Source: Afipia sp. | Lineage (GTDB): Bacteria; Pseudomonadota; Alphaproteobacteria; Rhizobiales; Xanthobacteraceae | Reading direction: 5' to 3' | NCBI GenBank assembly: GCA_026400415.1 | Contig: JAPLPA010000236.1 | Coordinates: forward strand, 2,996-18,074 | DNA length: 15,079 bases | Shown: in pieces, positions 13,953-15,079 of the stretch | Layout of the letters: each line of letters begins with the position of its first letter | Numbering within the stretch: position 1 is the stretch's first letter | Made by a program: the position numbers and the translations under genes | Notes under the pieces: model-generated | Told to the model about the DNA's origin: nothing | Seen by the model: the letters and a program-made list of their open reading frames with translations, nothing else | The model's database searches: none

Positions 13953-15079
13953 ATGGCCGAAGCCTATATCGTTGCTGCAGCGCGCACCGCAGGCGGCCGC
14001 AAGGGAGGCCGACTTGCCGGCTGGCATCCGGTCGATCTCGCCGCCTCCGTTCTCGACGCACTGGTGGAGCGCTCCGGCGCGGACCCCGCGCAAATCGAAG
14101 ACGTCATCATGGGTTGCGTGATGCAGACCGGCGAGCAGTCCAACAATGTCGCCCGCAACGCAGTGCTCGCATCGAAACTCCCCGAAAGCGTGCCCGGCAC
14201 GTCGGTTGACCGGCAATGCGGCTCCTCGCAGCAGACGCTGCATTTCGCAGCGCAGGCCGTGATGTCCGGCTCGATGGATATCGTGATTGCGGCAGGCGTT
14301 GAGGGGATGACGCGGGTGCCGATGGGACTGGCCGCATCGCTGCCGTTCAAGAACGGTTACGGCACCTATATGAGCCCAAACATGCAAAAGCGCTATCCAA
14401 ATGTCCAGTTCAGCCAATTCCCCGGCGCCGAAATGATGGCGAAGAAATACAACATCGAAAAAGACGAACTCGATCAGTATTCCTATGACAGCCATCAGAA
14501 GGCGATCGCAGCAACACAGGCAGGCCGCTTCAAGGACGAGATCGTTCCGCTGAAGATTACACGCGAAGACGGTTCGACCGATACGCACACCATCGACGAG
14601 GGCATCCGATTCGATGCAACGCTGGACGGCATTCGCGGCGTCAAACTGATTGCAGGGGGCGGGCGCATTACGGCTGCGAGTGCCAGCCAGATTTGCGACG
14701 GCGCATCCGGCGTGATGATCGTCAACGAGAAAGGCCTGAAGTCGCTCGGCATCAAGCCGATGGCACGTATCCATCACATGACGATGATCGGCCACGATCC
14801 CGTCATCATGTTGGAAGCGCCATTGCCTGCGACCCATCGCGCATTAAAGAAAGCCGGCATGTCGGTCGATGACATCGACCTGTTCGAAGTCAACGAAGCC
14901 TTTGCTTCGGTGGTCTTGGCTTGGCAAAAAGAAACCGGCGCTGACCTTTCCAAGGTGAACGTCAACGGTGGCGCCATTGCCCTTGGTCACCCGCTTGGTG
15001 CCTCAGGGGCCAAGCTCATGGCGACGCTGCTCAATGAACTCGAGCGCACGGGCGGCCGCTACGGCCTGCTCACCATGTG
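13953..15079 (+). CDS. Acetyl-CoA acyltransferase (thiolase), 3' end outside the window
   Basis: Thiolase-family enzyme cleaving 3-ketoacyl-CoA with CoA in the last step of beta-oxidation. The ATG has a GAGGGAGA ribosome-binding site. About 375 complete residues are visible of an expected 390 or so; no stop is reached. The nucleophile Cys89 lies in VDRQCGSSQQT, followed by the NEAFA block and GGAIALGHPLGASGAK with the catalytic histidine. The window ends at the codon position expected for the second catalytic cysteine of the C-terminal CxGxG motif (YGLLTM then TG). The segments MQTGEQSNNVARNAV and RQCGSSQQTLHFAAQAVMSG resemble degradative thiolases including the steroid side-chain FadA5 group, by recollection rather than search. 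It is divergent from TetR and probably co-regulated with the minus-strand operon. Confidence 0.95.
   Translation, partial: MAEAYIVAAARTAGGRKGGRLAGWHPVDLAASVLDALVERSGADPAQIEDVIMGCVMQTGEQSNNVARNAVLASKLPESVPGTSVDRQCGSSQQTLHFAAQAVMSGSMDIVIAAGVEGMTRVPMGLAASLPFKNGYGTYMSPNMQKRYPNVQFSQFPGAEMMAKKYNIEKDELDQYSYDSHQKAIAATQAGRFKDEIVPLKITREDGSTDTHTIDEGIRFDATLDGIRGVKLIAGGGRITAASASQICDGASGVMIVNEKGLKSLGIKPMARIHHMTMIGHDPVIMLEAPLPATHRALKKAGMSVDDIDLFEVNEAFASVVLAWQKETGADLSKVNVNGGAIALGHPLGASGAKLMATLLNELERTGGRYGLLTM

Noticed and set aside
13929..14837. 302-residue open frame on the minus strand
   Set aside because: It is antisense to the thiolase, whose catalytic motifs are unmistakable. The frame is a by-product of G+C-rich codon use, and its composition is rich in His, Cys and Arg.

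Overview
The window reads as a stretch of an alphaproteobacterial chromosome. Gene content and protein style point to the Hyphomicrobiales, most likely the Bradyrhizobium/Afipia/Rhodopseudomonas group (Nitrobacteraceae). This rests on resemblance only: moderately high G+C, LIV-type transporters, aromatic and acyl-CoA catabolism, and small conserved proteins typical of that group. I see no RNA gene, CRISPR array, insertion sequence, phage gene or integration site. Coding density is high and no gene-free stretch exceeds 300 bases.

Left part (1-5918), uptake and aromatic catabolism. A tightly overlapping plus-strand operon encodes a branched-chain-amino-acid-type (LIV/HAAT) ABC transporter: a 5'-truncated LivH permease, a single-chain LivM-LivG fusion (permease plus ATPase) and a LivF ATPase, joined by ATGA overlaps. 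Its probable periplasmic binding protein lies on the minus strand, converging on the operon across a perfect 9-bp hairpin. That gene is divergent from pobA (4-hydroxybenzoate 3-monooxygenase), whose active-site residues match Pseudomonas PobA position by position if it starts at the TTG at 4746. The arrangement suggests, but does not prove, that the transporter imports an aromatic acid.

Middle part (5919-8089), small accessory genes. These are a PaaI-type hotdog thioesterase preceded by two matched 15-bp palindromes, an FMN-binding split-barrel (pyridoxamine-phosphate-oxidase-like) protein, a cysteine-rich YkgJ-type protein, and an unrecognised 131-residue protein on the minus strand. A 20-bp tandem repeat lies in the intergenic region beyond.

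Right part (8090-15079), a beta-oxidation module. A minus-strand operon runs TetR regulator, alpha-methylacyl-CoA racemase, HSD10-like 3-hydroxyacyl-CoA dehydrogenase, two different acyl-CoA dehydrogenases, and a nitroreductase-family flavoprotein. The last four genes are nearly or fully contiguous. Divergent from TetR is a thiolase that runs off the right edge. Its promoter (TTGACT, 17-bp spacer, TTTAAT) overlaps a dyad that looks like the TetR operator. Racemase, dehydrogenase pair, hydroxyacyl dehydrogenase and thiolase together suggest beta-oxidation of 2-methyl-branched acyl-CoAs (isoprenoid, sterol or bile-acid side chains, or similar). No CoA ligase or enoyl-CoA hydratase is visible, so the pathway is incomplete here. 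I do not see a wholly new system; the most interesting items are the regulatory palindromes, the asymmetric dehydrogenase pair and the nitroreductase embedded in a beta-oxidation operon.
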